Both the position numbers and the translations under genes were made by a program. From assembly GCA_016188825.1 (NCBI GenBank), contig JACPHA010000010.1, positions 49,875-113,874 on the forward strand: a stretch of 64,000 nt of DNA. Direction: 5' to 3'. Positions 1 through 6,878 of this stretch are shown piece after piece. Within the stretch, counting starts at the first letter, position 1; each line of letters begins with the position of its first letter. The stretch comes from Candidatus Pacearchaeota archaeon. Its GTDB lineage: Archaea > Nanobdellota > Nanobdellia > Pacearchaeales > GW2011-AR1. The notes below the pieces were generated by a model. It ran no database searches. It was given only the letters and a program-made list of their open reading frames with translations, and had not been told where the DNA came from.

Positions 1-148
1 TTTTTTCTACAGCTTCGCTCTTAATGTAATAAGGTCCTATTTTACCAGAAGTATAAGGAAAAAATAAATCCGTAAATCTAAATCCTCTGTTTCTCAATAA
101 AATATCAATATTCTCTTTTTGTAATCTTACCCAAATATTTTTCTCCAT
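1..148 (-). CDS. Phosphoribosyltransferase-like protein, N-terminus only
   Basis: Only the first 49 codons are in the window; the gene runs off the left edge. The ATG at 148-146 directly follows the stop of the upstream gene, so the two are probably co-transcribed. The visible part contains SGKIGPYYIKSEA, which resembles the N-terminal substrate-binding stretch of orotate phosphoribosyltransferases (a 'KSGxxSPYY' pattern). That makes a PRTase in pyrimidine metabolism the best guess. The PRPP-binding loop would lie outside the window, so the assignment is inference from one short motif. Confidence 0.45.
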   Translation of the reverse strand, partial: MEKNIWVRLQKENIDILLRNRGFRFTDLFFPYTSGKIGPYYIKSEAVEK

Positions 149-149
149 C

Positions 150-503
150 CTACTCTTTATCATCAGAAAGAAACTCTAATCCTGTCACCGTATCTCCGCA
201 ATAAACATCTCCTCTAATAAACCTATTCTTTACCTCTTCAATAACTTTCTTTTTTAATCCTTCATCTATCACTTGTCCAAAAAAACACGTATCACTTTTT
301 TCCTCTCGCCTTAAAAATGTATAAACATCATTAGATTTTACATTAAACTCTGTGTATGGTGTTGCAGCTCTGCTTTCCACAGCGTAGTGCTTTCCATCTT
401 CAAAATCAGTGCCATGATAATCAAGTCTACGTCCTGCAATAGCATCAAGTCTTATGCATCCTCTGCTTTGATCATAGCCTCTAACAGCAATCTCTTTTGT
501 CAT
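150..503 (-). CDS. Hypothetical protein, 117 aa
   Basis: This is an intact 117-codon frame starting at ATG 503. Its stop lies one base before the start of the downstream PRTase-like gene, so an operon is likely. No signal peptide or membrane segment is visible. The protein is polar, with two cysteines in the C-terminal half and an acidic tail. I do not recognise the family. Confidence 0.6.
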   Translation of the reverse strand: MTKEIAVRGYDQSRGCIRLDAIAGRRLDYHGTDFEDGKHYAVESRAATPYTEFNVKSNDVYTFLRREEKSDTCFFGQVIDEGLKKKVIEEVKNRFIRGDVYCGDTVTGLEFLSDDKE

Positions 504-598
504 ACAAATATTTCATAATAGCAATTTAAATAATTTTCTTGTCTGAAATTTAATTTTCCAAATGCGCTTTTTGTCATTCGATAACAGTCCCAGAAACC

Positions 599-606
599 TT
601 TATAAA
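599..606 (+). promoter_or_regulatory. TATA box of secE
   Basis: TTTATAAA lies 22-29 nt upstream of the ATG at 628. This is the archaeal TATA distance expected if transcription starts at the start codon (leaderless mRNA). It is also the main reason for choosing the inner ATG at 628 over the more upstream in-frame start at 562. Confidence 0.6.
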
Positions 607-627
607 ACTATCTTTTGTTTCATATAC

Positions 628-816
628 ATGGATTTAACAAGCAAGCTAAAATCATTCCTTTTGCAATGCACAAGAGTCTGGCATCTTCTTAGAAAACCCA
701 CAACAGAAGAGTTAAAAACAGTCTCAAAAATCTCGGCAATTGGAATCTTAATTATCGGCGCAGTCGGTTTTTTCATCTCTGATTTCATAAAAATTCTAGA
801 AAGGTTTTTTAGTTAA
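628..816 (+). CDS. secE: Preprotein translocase subunit SecE (Sec61 gamma)
   Basis: SecE clamps the SecY channel in the membrane for protein export. The 62-aa protein has the archaeal layout: an amphipathic N-terminal helix (KLKSFLLQCTRVWHLLRKPT), the conserved RKPTTEEL turn, and one C-terminal transmembrane helix (ISAIGILIIGAVGFFISDF). Length and motif fit the family. In many archaea secE sits near translation genes, and here tRNA-Pro and eL43 follow. The start was chosen at 628 because the inner ATG gives the usual family length and sits at the right distance from the TATA box. Confidence 0.9.
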   Translation: MDLTSKLKSFLLQCTRVWHLLRKPTTEELKTVSKISAIGILIIGAVGFFISDFIKILERFFS

Positions 817-881
817 GGTTTAATTATTCGTTTCTAAAGAATTAGCAAAATCTTTTAAACACGCATTATTTAAATTTTTCA

Positions 882-954
882 GGGGTTGTAGTATAGCTTG
901 GTTAGTATCCGAGGTTTGGGACCTCGTGACCCCGGTTCAAATCCGGGCAACCCC
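882..954 (+). tRNA. tRNA-Pro (anticodon TGG)
   Basis: The acceptor stem GGGGTTG pairs with CAACCCC. The anticodon stem CGAGG/CCTCG encloses the loop TTTGGGA, giving anticodon TGG. The T arm CCCGG-TTCAAAT-CCGGG is canonical. No CCA is encoded. An AT-rich TATA-like run (TTATTTAAATTT) lies just upstream at about 866-877. No intron is seen. Confidence 0.97.
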
Positions 955-1004
955 ATTAATTATCAAACAGAATAATTTAAAAACACCATTTTTCCTATTC
1001 TGAA

Positions 1005-1229
1005 ATGGGAGCAAAGAAAAAGAAAATAAAGGCATTCGGGAAATTCGGCTCGCGGGCAGGAGTAAGAGTCAGAAATAGATTTAATGCCGTAGAGTCTTTG
1101 CAAAGAAAATTCCAGCCCTCCCCCTTCCATCCGAACGCAAGAGCAAAAAGAATTGCAGCCGGAATCTGGAAGTGCATGAAAACCGGCAGAGTCTTCGCAG
1201 GCCATGCATATTATCTAAGAAAAGAATAA
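1005..1229 (+). CDS. rpl37ae: Ribosomal protein eL43 (L37Ae), zinc site degenerate
   Basis: This is a 74-aa protein of the large ribosomal subunit. The basic N-terminus and the segment GKFGSRAGVRVRNRF match the family's 'RYGxRxRKRV' start. RIAAGIWKCMKTGRVFAGHAY matches the family's 'R..xGIWxCxKCGxxFAGGAY' C-terminus. The family normally binds zinc through CxxC...CxxC. Here the first pair reads SPFH and the second CMKT, so only one of four cysteines remains and zinc binding is probably lost. A TATA-like run (AATTTAAAAA, about 971-980) sits about 27 nt upstream. Confidence 0.9.
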   Translation: MGAKKKKIKAFGKFGSRAGVRVRNRFNAVESLQRKFQPSPFHPNARAKRIAAGIWKCMKTGRVFAGHAYYLRKE

Positions 1230-1415
1230 TTATTGCTTGTTCAATAAGTCTTTTTTTCTTTTTCTAACGCCAACCAGTTTATTAATTTCTTTTTCATAAT
1301 ATCTAACAAGCTCTTCCTGTCCCAATTCAATTGCTTTTTGTTTTTTCTCCTCGTGAATTTTTATTTGGTCTTCTAATGATTTAACGCCCCTTTCAAGCCT
1401 CTTTTTTCTTTTCAT
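1230..1415 (-). CDS. Small basic coiled-coil protein, 61 aa
   Basis: This highly charged Lys/Glu-rich 61-aa protein is predicted to be almost entirely helical (coiled coil). Its ATG overlaps the stop of the upstream nucleotidyltransferase gene by 4 nt, so it is the second gene of a two-gene unit. Its place matches that of the small partner of MNT-type toxin-antitoxin pairs, but it shows no HEPN motif and I do not recognise a family. Confidence 0.6.
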   Translation of the reverse strand: MKRKKRLERGVKSLEDQIKIHEEKKQKAIELGQEELVRYYEKEINKLVGVRKRKKDLLNKQ

Positions 1416-2197
1416 TTTTTTAATGCTTTAGTCTCTTTTTTTAATAATTCTAAAATTAATTTTAGGTCTTTAACTCTCACCTTCTCTCTTGTTTTTAAAT
1501 TTCTCTTTGAGTTATTATAAGCCCGATAGATTTTTTCATAATCTATATTTTCAACTTTGGACAAAACCCATTTTTCAAATAACTTTTTTGTGTAATTTAT
1601 TTTTTTAATCAAGCATTTTATGAAAAAAATTCCTCTGAGTCTAAGTATAAGAGAATAAATAATCGCATCTTCCTCTAAAAACTCGCCTCTTTCAGATTCC
1701 AATAATTCTTTATTTATTTTTATAATTCTTTCTGTTTCTTTCAGATATTCAGTAAAATCTGTTATTTTAGGTCTATGCTCAGTTTTCAATTCTTCCAGTA
1801 GTTCTTTATTAATAATCGGTTTTGCCTCATAAATTAAAGAATAGACAAAAACAGGCGAGATTTTTATAGCCCCAGAGATTTTATCTCTTTTTAAGCATAT
1901 TATTTCAAAACCCTCTTTTTTAATAAAAATTTTCTCGCTAGATACAACAAGCAAGTCTATATCTGAATCTTTTTCCGCTTCATTTCGTGCATGGCTTCCA
2001 GCCAAATAAACGCCGGCAATTTTGTCTAAATAGGGCTCTAAAACAGAAATTATCTTTTTTTTTAATGATTGTTTAGGAATTCTAATCAAGACTACTTTTT
2101 CTCCCATCCATTCTTTAGGAACAAATACATGGGCCCCATTTCCTGTAATGCCAACTTCTCGCACTATTTTTTCTTCGAACTCTGATTCTAAAATCAT
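1412..2197 (-). CDS. DNA-binding / MNT nucleotidyltransferase fusion
   Basis: This is a 261-aa two-domain protein. Residues about 1-45 (REVGITGNGAHVFVPKEW) resemble the SpoVT/AbrB-like beta-strand fold seen in DUF2080-type proteins. Residues about 55-140 carry an MNT-type nucleotidyltransferase core, with LAGSHARNEAEKDSDIDLLV giving the GS...DxD metal site. The helical C-terminus could be a fused HEPN-like domain, but no RxxxxxH motif stands out. In the family such proteins AMPylate or otherwise silence a partner. The start was set at ATG 2197 because a perfect palindrome overlaps it, suggesting autoregulation. An in-frame start seven codons further upstream would place the palindrome inside the gene. 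Confidence 0.75.
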   Translation of the reverse strand: MILESEFEEKIVREVGITGNGAHVFVPKEWMGEKVVLIRIPKQSLKKKIISVLEPYLDKIAGVYLAGSHARNEAEKDSDIDLLVVSSEKIFIKKEGFEIICLKRDKISGAIKISPVFVYSLIYEAKPIINKELLEELKTEHRPKITDFTEYLKETERIIKINKELLESERGEFLEEDAIIYSLILRLRGIFFIKCLIKKINYTKKLFEKWVLSKVENIDYEKIYRAYNNSKRNLKTREKVRVKDLKLILELLKKETKALKK

Positions 2198-2215
2198 GTA
2201 TACACTTAGTATACA
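2197..2215. promoter_or_regulatory. Operator palindrome at the MNT fusion gene start
   Basis: TGTATAC - 5-nt spacer ACTTA - GTATACA is a perfect 7-bp inverted repeat that touches the start codon of the minus-strand gene. Its place over the transcription/translation start and the DNA-binding N-terminus of the product both suggest autorepression. Function is inferred. Confidence 0.6.
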
Positions 2216-2231
2216 CAATATTTAAACATTT

Positions 2232-2477
2232 CTATTCGTCTTTTTTATACCAGTTCGAGCAATAAACAACAACATTGCAATCTTCTTGCGAGCGTATCTT
2301 AAATGATTTATAACTTGTTCCTAATTCCTGATTTACTTTTCTATGAGTATTGTCGCAAAATAGCAGTTACTTGCTTCTTCCACACGTACAAAAACTATAT
2401 TCTCTGGTCTTTTCCAGTTCAATTTCAATCTCCCCATCTAGAAGTTTATTTTCTAAATCACCCATATATCTCAGCAT
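2232..2477 (-). pseudogene. CDGSH iron-sulfur domain protein with an in-frame TAA
   Basis: Reading from ATG 2477 gives 36 codons, then TAA (2369-2367), then 44 more codons in the same frame to a TAG at 2234. Across the stop the product reads SFCTCGRSK-stop-LLFCDNTHRK, which fits the CDGSH signature CxCxxSxxxPxCDGxH apart from Pro to Leu and Gly to Asn. The distal part (YKSFKIRSQEDCNVVVYCSN) is also well formed. CDGSH proteins bind a 2Fe-2S cluster with three Cys and one His, and all four ligands are preserved. A single nonsense change in an otherwise good frame means recent decay, an assembly error or readthrough. Confidence 0.75.
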
Positions 2478-2576
2478 CCAATTAGCTATATAAAATTTCC
2501 CCAGATAAATTTTGTAATCACTATGTTAAAGTAACAAAATAGAAAGGTTTATAAAGCTCTTTTCTATTGAAAAACC

Positions 2577-3155
2577 ATGTTAAATAAACTTGGCAAGGCA
2601 TACGAAGCATTTGATAACGCCGTTATGAAAGGAGTTAATTCAGCCATGCGAGCGTATAATTGGACAACTGGGGATACAAAGACAGACTTAGCAAACAAAC
2701 TATTAACAATCGCACCTGTTTTAGAATCAATTGGTTTTTTTAATTGTTCTCCAGTATTTGGCTTAACAGTTACTCCAATCTACGTCTTTGGTAGTTATAT
2801 TGGCACAAAAAATAATAAAGCCATTGAAGATAGAGAAAGCAGAGCATTAGAAAACAATTGTTTAGATTATTTAGCAGAGAACACTAAAAGAAGCCTCCGC
2901 CTCTTTTGTGGCCCGATGTTTGCTCTTTTAGGGGCCAGTTGGGCTATGCCTTCAGACGCAAAAGGTTATTTCACAGAAGACAAAACATTAACTAATTTGC
3001 TCACGGCCATAGGGTTTTTTGCAAGAGCTGCTTCGTGCTATGTAATGTCAGCAGATAATCTCCCTCCTCGAAAAAACTGCGTCAAGAGAGGAATAGAAAA
3101 ATTAGAGCAATTAATATCAAGCTACAGAACTCAACCAGGAACAGTTTTAGCTTAA
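2577..3155 (+). CDS. Hypothetical membrane-associated protein, 192 aa
   Basis: The 192-aa product has hydrophobic stretches near residues 45-80 and 110-150, suggesting two to four membrane passages or a hydrophobic core. I do not recognise the family. It starts an apparent three-gene unit with the transglutaminase-like and SleB-like genes (gaps of 9 and 16 nt). A TATA-like TTTATAAA at 2548-2555 lies about 25 nt upstream of the start. Confidence 0.7.
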   Translation: MLNKLGKAYEAFDNAVMKGVNSAMRAYNWTTGDTKTDLANKLLTIAPVLESIGFFNCSPVFGLTVTPIYVFGSYIGTKNNKAIEDRESRALENNCLDYLAENTKRSLRLFCGPMFALLGASWAMPSDAKGYFTEDKTLTNLLTAIGFFARAASCYVMSADNLPPRKNCVKRGIEKLEQLISSYRTQPGTVLA

Positions 3156-3164
3156 CAAGATAAA

Positions 3165-3812
3165 ATGAAAAAAAGAAAAAATAGAAGTTTGTTGGGAAGA
3201 ATTTTGTCTGCAGTAGCAGTTGCAGCTCCCGCTTTAGAAATAAACCAGTTTGCTTATCCCACCATTCAATCAAGATGGGTAACAGAAACAGTGGAAAACC
3301 TAAAAAATTCAGGAGAAGTAAGCACAGACAACATCTATTTTGAAGGTTTAGAAGAAAAAGCAATTAAGCTAACACCAAGAGATTTTGTTAATTTGGCAAA
3401 TAAAATAGTTCATCAAAGAAGCAAGCCAAATCACGAATGCAGACATTACGCAACCGCGACAAGAGAAATCTACCTTAAACTAATAAGAATGGCAAACAGG
3501 CAAGATTTGGCAGATTCAATAAACGAATGTTTCGACGACGAACACGCATGGATAGAAATCAATGAAAATGGCAAATTTGTTCCTTACGAATCAATGCACA
3601 GAACGCCAGAATACATTAATGTAGATTCAGTCGTGAATTATTCATTAAGAAATGCCTCAAATAGAAAATATCTTAACGGTGGCCCAAATAGAACAGCTCA
3701 CTCAAGAATATATGGAGACAGCAATGAAGCGCAACCAACTCTTGATTCAATTTCTCATCCCGGCGGTGTTTTAGGTTTTTTAGCATCGGCAAAAATTAAA
3801 CAGCTTAAATGA
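3165..3812 (+). CDS. Exported transglutaminase-like protein
   Basis: This 215-aa protein has a basic N-terminus followed by a short hydrophobic run (ILSAVAVAAPAL), consistent with a signal peptide. The middle shows Cys in NHECRHYATA, His in DEHAWIEI and an acidic position in FVPYES. That is the spacing and order of the Cys-His-Asp/Glu triad in transglutaminase-like cysteine peptidases. Its role may be cleavage or crosslinking of cell-surface or prey polymers. It is the middle gene of the unit ending in a cell-wall hydrolase homologue. The fold assignment is by motif only. Confidence 0.5.
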   Translation: MKKRKNRSLLGRILSAVAVAAPALEINQFAYPTIQSRWVTETVENLKNSGEVSTDNIYFEGLEEKAIKLTPRDFVNLANKIVHQRSKPNHECRHYATATREIYLKLIRMANRQDLADSINECFDDEHAWIEINENGKFVPYESMHRTPEYINVDSVVNYSLRNASNRKYLNGGPNRTAHSRIYGDSNEAQPTLDSISHPGGVLGFLASAKIKQLK

Positions 3813-3828
3813 GGAGATTAAAATAAAT

Positions 3829-4395
3829 ATGAGAAGTCAATCATTACATTCAACAAGACGAAAAGTTCTCAGCGGTTTAGTAGCACTCGCAGCAAGCAGT
3901 ATTTATCCACTAGAATCCTTAGCAAGCGATAAACAAAAAACAACCTACCAAACAACTAATTTTTCTCAAGATTCCGATGAAGTTTTACTCGCCAGAATGC
4001 TTTTTGGTGAGGCCAGAGACCGCTCCGAATTAGAAAAAGTAGCAATAGCTTATACTGCAATAAACCGCTCCCAAGACCGAAAGAAATGGAACGGCGAGTC
4101 ATTAAGAGAAGCGATGCTAAAACCATATCAATATAGTTGTTTTAATTACAATGATTCAAACAGGAAAAAACTAATGAACCCAGAAAAATATGAACCACAA
4201 GCATTCCAAGAATGTTTAAATATTGCACGCAAAGTTTTAGCAGGAAAATATAGAGATCCGACAAATGGTGCAACCCACTATTACAATCCCGATGTAATGT
4301 CAAAACCTTCATGGGCAAACAAAATGCAAAAAATAGGGAGAATTAAAATCTCAGAAAAAGAGTTTAGCAAGCACGAATTTTATCGTGAATTCTGA
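3829..4395 (+). CDS. SleB-type cell-wall hydrolase with Tat-like leader
   Basis: This is a 188-aa exported protein. The leader STRRKVLSGLVALAASSIYP has a twin arginine and a hydrophobic core. The mature part follows the Hydrolase_2/SleB pattern: LLARMLFGEARDRSELEKVA with the conserved catalytic-type Glu, AINR, a YQYSCFN block, and DPTNGATHYYNP near the end. In bacteria such enzymes cut peptidoglycan (spore cortex lytic enzymes). Archaea of this type have no peptidoglycan, so the substrate may be another cell's wall. The last codons form the left arm of a hairpin. Confidence 0.75.
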   Translation: MRSQSLHSTRRKVLSGLVALAASSIYPLESLASDKQKTTYQTTNFSQDSDEVLLARMLFGEARDRSELEKVAIAYTAINRSQDRKKWNGESLREAMLKPYQYSCFNYNDSNRKKLMNPEKYEPQAFQECLNIARKVLAGKYRDPTNGATHYYNPDVMSKPSWANKMQKIGRIKISEKEFSKHEFYREF

Positions 4396-4474
4396 TAATT
4401 GGGATACATTTTTGTTCAGAATTCACGCGATGGATAATTCTCCAAAAACTACCCCAATCAAAAGAATTATCCAT
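4384..4474. repeat. Tandem hairpins with complementary loops (locus 1)
   Basis: Hairpin 1 has CGTGAATTCTGA at 4384-4395 pairing with 4416-4427 (12 bp, 20-nt loop). Hairpin 2 has ATGGATAATTCT at 4430-4441 pairing with 4463-4474 (12 bp, 21-nt loop). Loop 1 carries ATTGGG (4398-4403) and loop 2 carries CCCAAT (4453-4458), so a six-base loop-loop pairing is possible. The element fills the gap between convergent sleB-like and trpS and starts inside the sleB stop codon. It may act as a two-way terminator, but it shares its layout with other loci in the window. Confidence 0.75.
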
Positions 4475-4484
4475 ATAAAGAAAA

Positions 4485-5603
4485 TTAATCCAAAAAACTC
4501 TTAATCTTCTTCCTCGCCTCTTCTCTTTTCCTCTGATGCTCTTTCAAGAAATTGTTTATTTTTCCAATTGTAATTTCTTTTAATTCCCATGTTAACATTT
4601 TTCCTGTTTTGTAGTCATTGTAAATTTTTTCAAGTTTATCATCATCAGGCTCAAAGAAAAATTTCAAATATTGAAAACAAACATCTATCTCTGGATTTCC
4701 GCCTCTTTTTCTGTGCTCCTCAATTGTTGCTCGTCCTCCGGAAAAAGCATATTTCTTTATTTTCATCTCAACTTCTTTTGCAGAATCAGTCAGAGCAATA
4801 AATGACATTGGATCAGAAGAAGACATCTTTCCGCCTTTAAGTCCGGGAATAAATTTATGATATGTCGAGCTTAGCTGAATAAATCTGGGATTTTTTATCC
4901 TTTGAGAGATATCTCTAGCGAGTCTTATATGTGGGTCTTGGTCAACTCCAACTGGAACCACAACCGGAACTTTGTTCTCAAATTCAGGCAATTGCGGATG
5001 CAGCATATCTGAAGCCTGCAACAAAACAGAAATCATTTTTCCAGGGCTTATTTCTCCGTAAACAGCCTTAAACTCATTAAATGTCGTATGTTTAGCCAAC
5101 AAATTTTGCAATCTATAATAAGCGTTGTCCCTTTTCCCCTCTTTCGACCTCTCACTCTGAAAATAAATATCACAATTTTGAGGTTTCAAACCAAGAGCAG
5201 CATAATTTAAAATATATTCTTCAACAGCTGTTTTTTTGCTTTCTTCCAAACTCTGTCCTCTGGCATGATATGTTTCTAAATCAGCAATAGTAATGTAAAC
5301 TCTCGCCCCCAAACTTTGATAAAAAATTATTTGTTTAGCAAGAATCATATGGCCTATATGAAATTTTCCACTAGGCATTAGGCCAGTCATCATAACAAAT
5401 TTCTTTTTTCTCTCAATAGCTTCAATAATTCTATTAAAATCTCTGTGTGCAAAAATAATACCTCTTCTAAAAAAAATATTTTCATTAAAAAATTTAGGAA
5501 GTTTGGGCATTGGCATTATGCCAAACTCTCTTATCAGCTTTTCATAATCAATTTCCCCAGAAACTTCCCACGGCGTGACTTTAAACTCCTCCTTCATACT
5601 CAT
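4485..5603 (-). CDS. trpS: Tryptophanyl-tRNA synthetase
   Basis: This class Ic synthetase charges tRNA-Trp. The HIGH-type motif is SGKFHIGHM and the KMSKS-type motif is GGKMSSSD. PVGVDQDPHIRLARDI is the typical TrpRS segment between them. Architecture and length (372 aa) fit archaeal TrpRS. The ATG at 5603 (or 5597) was preferred over one at 5639 because a minus-strand TATA-like CTTTATAA at about 5619-5626 would give a leaderless start there, and the extra N-terminus has no family support. It is monocistronic, convergent with the sleB unit. Confidence 0.93.
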   Translation of the reverse strand: MSMKEEFKVTPWEVSGEIDYEKLIREFGIMPMPKLPKFFNENIFFRRGIIFAHRDFNRIIEAIERKKKFVMMTGLMPSGKFHIGHMILAKQIIFYQSLGARVYITIADLETYHARGQSLEESKKTAVEEYILNYAALGLKPQNCDIYFQSERSKEGKRDNAYYRLQNLLAKHTTFNEFKAVYGEISPGKMISVLLQASDMLHPQLPEFENKVPVVVPVGVDQDPHIRLARDISQRIKNPRFIQLSSTYHKFIPGLKGGKMSSSDPMSFIALTDSAKEVEMKIKKYAFSGGRATIEEHRKRGGNPEIDVCFQYLKFFFEPDDDKLEKIYNDYKTGKMLTWELKEITIGKINNFLKEHQRKREEARKKIKSFLD

Positions 5604-5767
5604 AAATAACAAAAATTCTTTATAAACTTGTTCATGCACAGTATCGCATGGTTATTTTATCTTATCAAATTCCTCGTCAACTATAAAGTAGTTTATTTTT
5701 ACTTATTATATATGAGCAATAAATCAAGCAATTATTACGGCAAATTAGAAAGTTATGTGACGGTATA

Positions 5768-6658
5768 TCATCTACCTCTAAAAATACTAGAATTAAACCT
5801 TGGATTGTATTTTATAGAATAAATTTTTTCCTTCTTTGTTTTTTTATCAACAAAACCAATTCTGTAAGTTTTTCCAGGCTCTAACTTTGCTCTTCTTATA
5901 ATGTCACTTGGATAATACCTCTCTTTATCTATCAAATCAAAAAGCTGTTCAGAATTGCTAATATTATAGGTATAATCTCCAAGCCTCAAGTCATCATAGT
6001 CTTCCAAGATTAAAAAGATAAAGGCAGTAATAGTAGACAAGACAATAAATATGGAATTAGTAAAACTATCTCCACGATTCAAAAACAAAAGTATAATAAG
6101 TATAATTCCCAAGACATAATTTGTAGTTTTCAAGGACCACTCCACTCTTCTCGATGTTAAATATTCCAGCTTTTCTCTGATTGTTTCAAAATCTCCAAGA
6201 ATGCCGAAGAAATTATGCACAACTGCATTTTGCCTTTCATCATTTTTCAGCTCAATAAATTTCGTGTCTTCGTACATTCCATAAGCCGCCTCCCGTCCTT
6301 TTTCGTAGGTTGTATAATCTCTCAAAGTGTCAATAGTATATTTATCAAGCCTTTCCCTTATTTTATTATGAAATTCTTTTCCAAGATGCTTTGACATTAA
6401 ATATATGCTCGCCAATCTTCCTGTTTCCAAAGCCAGAGTTTCTCTTAACTCAGAAACCTTTCCTAAAAGCATTGAAAAAGTAATTGTAATCAAAAAACCA
6501 AAAAGAAAAGAAACAACCGAAATCATCAAGCCAATATCAAGTGTGTCTATTTTTATATAAGGTAAATAATAATTGATTATTAAAAATCCTATAAATATAG
6601 GGATTGTCCAATAATACAAATAAATCTCAAAACCCCCTTTTATTTTCCCCCTCTCCAT
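5768..6658 (-). CDS. Membrane protein, DUF4239/bestrophin-like
   Basis: This 296-aa protein has two hydrophobic helices near the N-terminus (residues about 14-30 and 40-65), a charged helical middle (EKGREAAYGMYEDTK), two further hydrophobic helices (about 180-215) and a soluble C-terminus. The four-helix arrangement and the conserved ETGRLASIYLM stretch recall DUF4239 (bestrophin-like) proteins, possible anion channels. The assignment is tentative. It is divergent from the receptor gene at 6879. Confidence 0.6.
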   Translation of the reverse strand: MERGKIKGGFEIYLYYWTIPIFIGFLIINYYLPYIKIDTLDIGLMISVVSFLFGFLITITFSMLLGKVSELRETLALETGRLASIYLMSKHLGKEFHNKIRERLDKYTIDTLRDYTTYEKGREAAYGMYEDTKFIELKNDERQNAVVHNFFGILGDFETIREKLEYLTSRRVEWSLKTTNYVLGIILIILLFLNRGDSFTNSIFIVLSTITAFIFLILEDYDDLRLGDYTYNISNSEQLFDLIDKERYYPSDIIRRAKLEPGKTYRIGFVDKKTKKEKIYSIKYNPRFNSSIFRGR

Positions 6659-6849
6659 GTCATTATCAATTCAGCCATATTTATAAATTTAGTACCCAAT
6701 CATGTCAAGTTATCGAGAATTGTATCAATCATATTTGATGAAAGGCAAAATAATTAAAAATTTTTTTAGAAACAAACATATATTAAAGATTTTATATCGC
6801 CTTAAGTGACAATATCTACTCAAACGCATGGAAAACAAAAAGCAACAAA

Positions 6850-6859
6850 TTTAAATATA
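6850..6859 (+). promoter_or_regulatory. TATA box of the receptor-like gene
   Basis: TTTAAATATA is centred about 24 nt upstream of the ATG at 6879, again giving a leaderless transcript. The sequence matches the TATA-like runs seen before other genes here. Confidence 0.55.
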
Positions 6860-6878
6860 ATTATCAACACAAAAGAAT

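Noticed and set aside
562..627. Longer SecE starting at 562
   Set aside because: The TATA box lies inside that extension and the family starts near residue MDLTSKLK.
2303..2485. A 60-codon plus-strand frame
   Set aside because: It lies antisense to the CDGSH pseudogene, whose motif is far more convincing.
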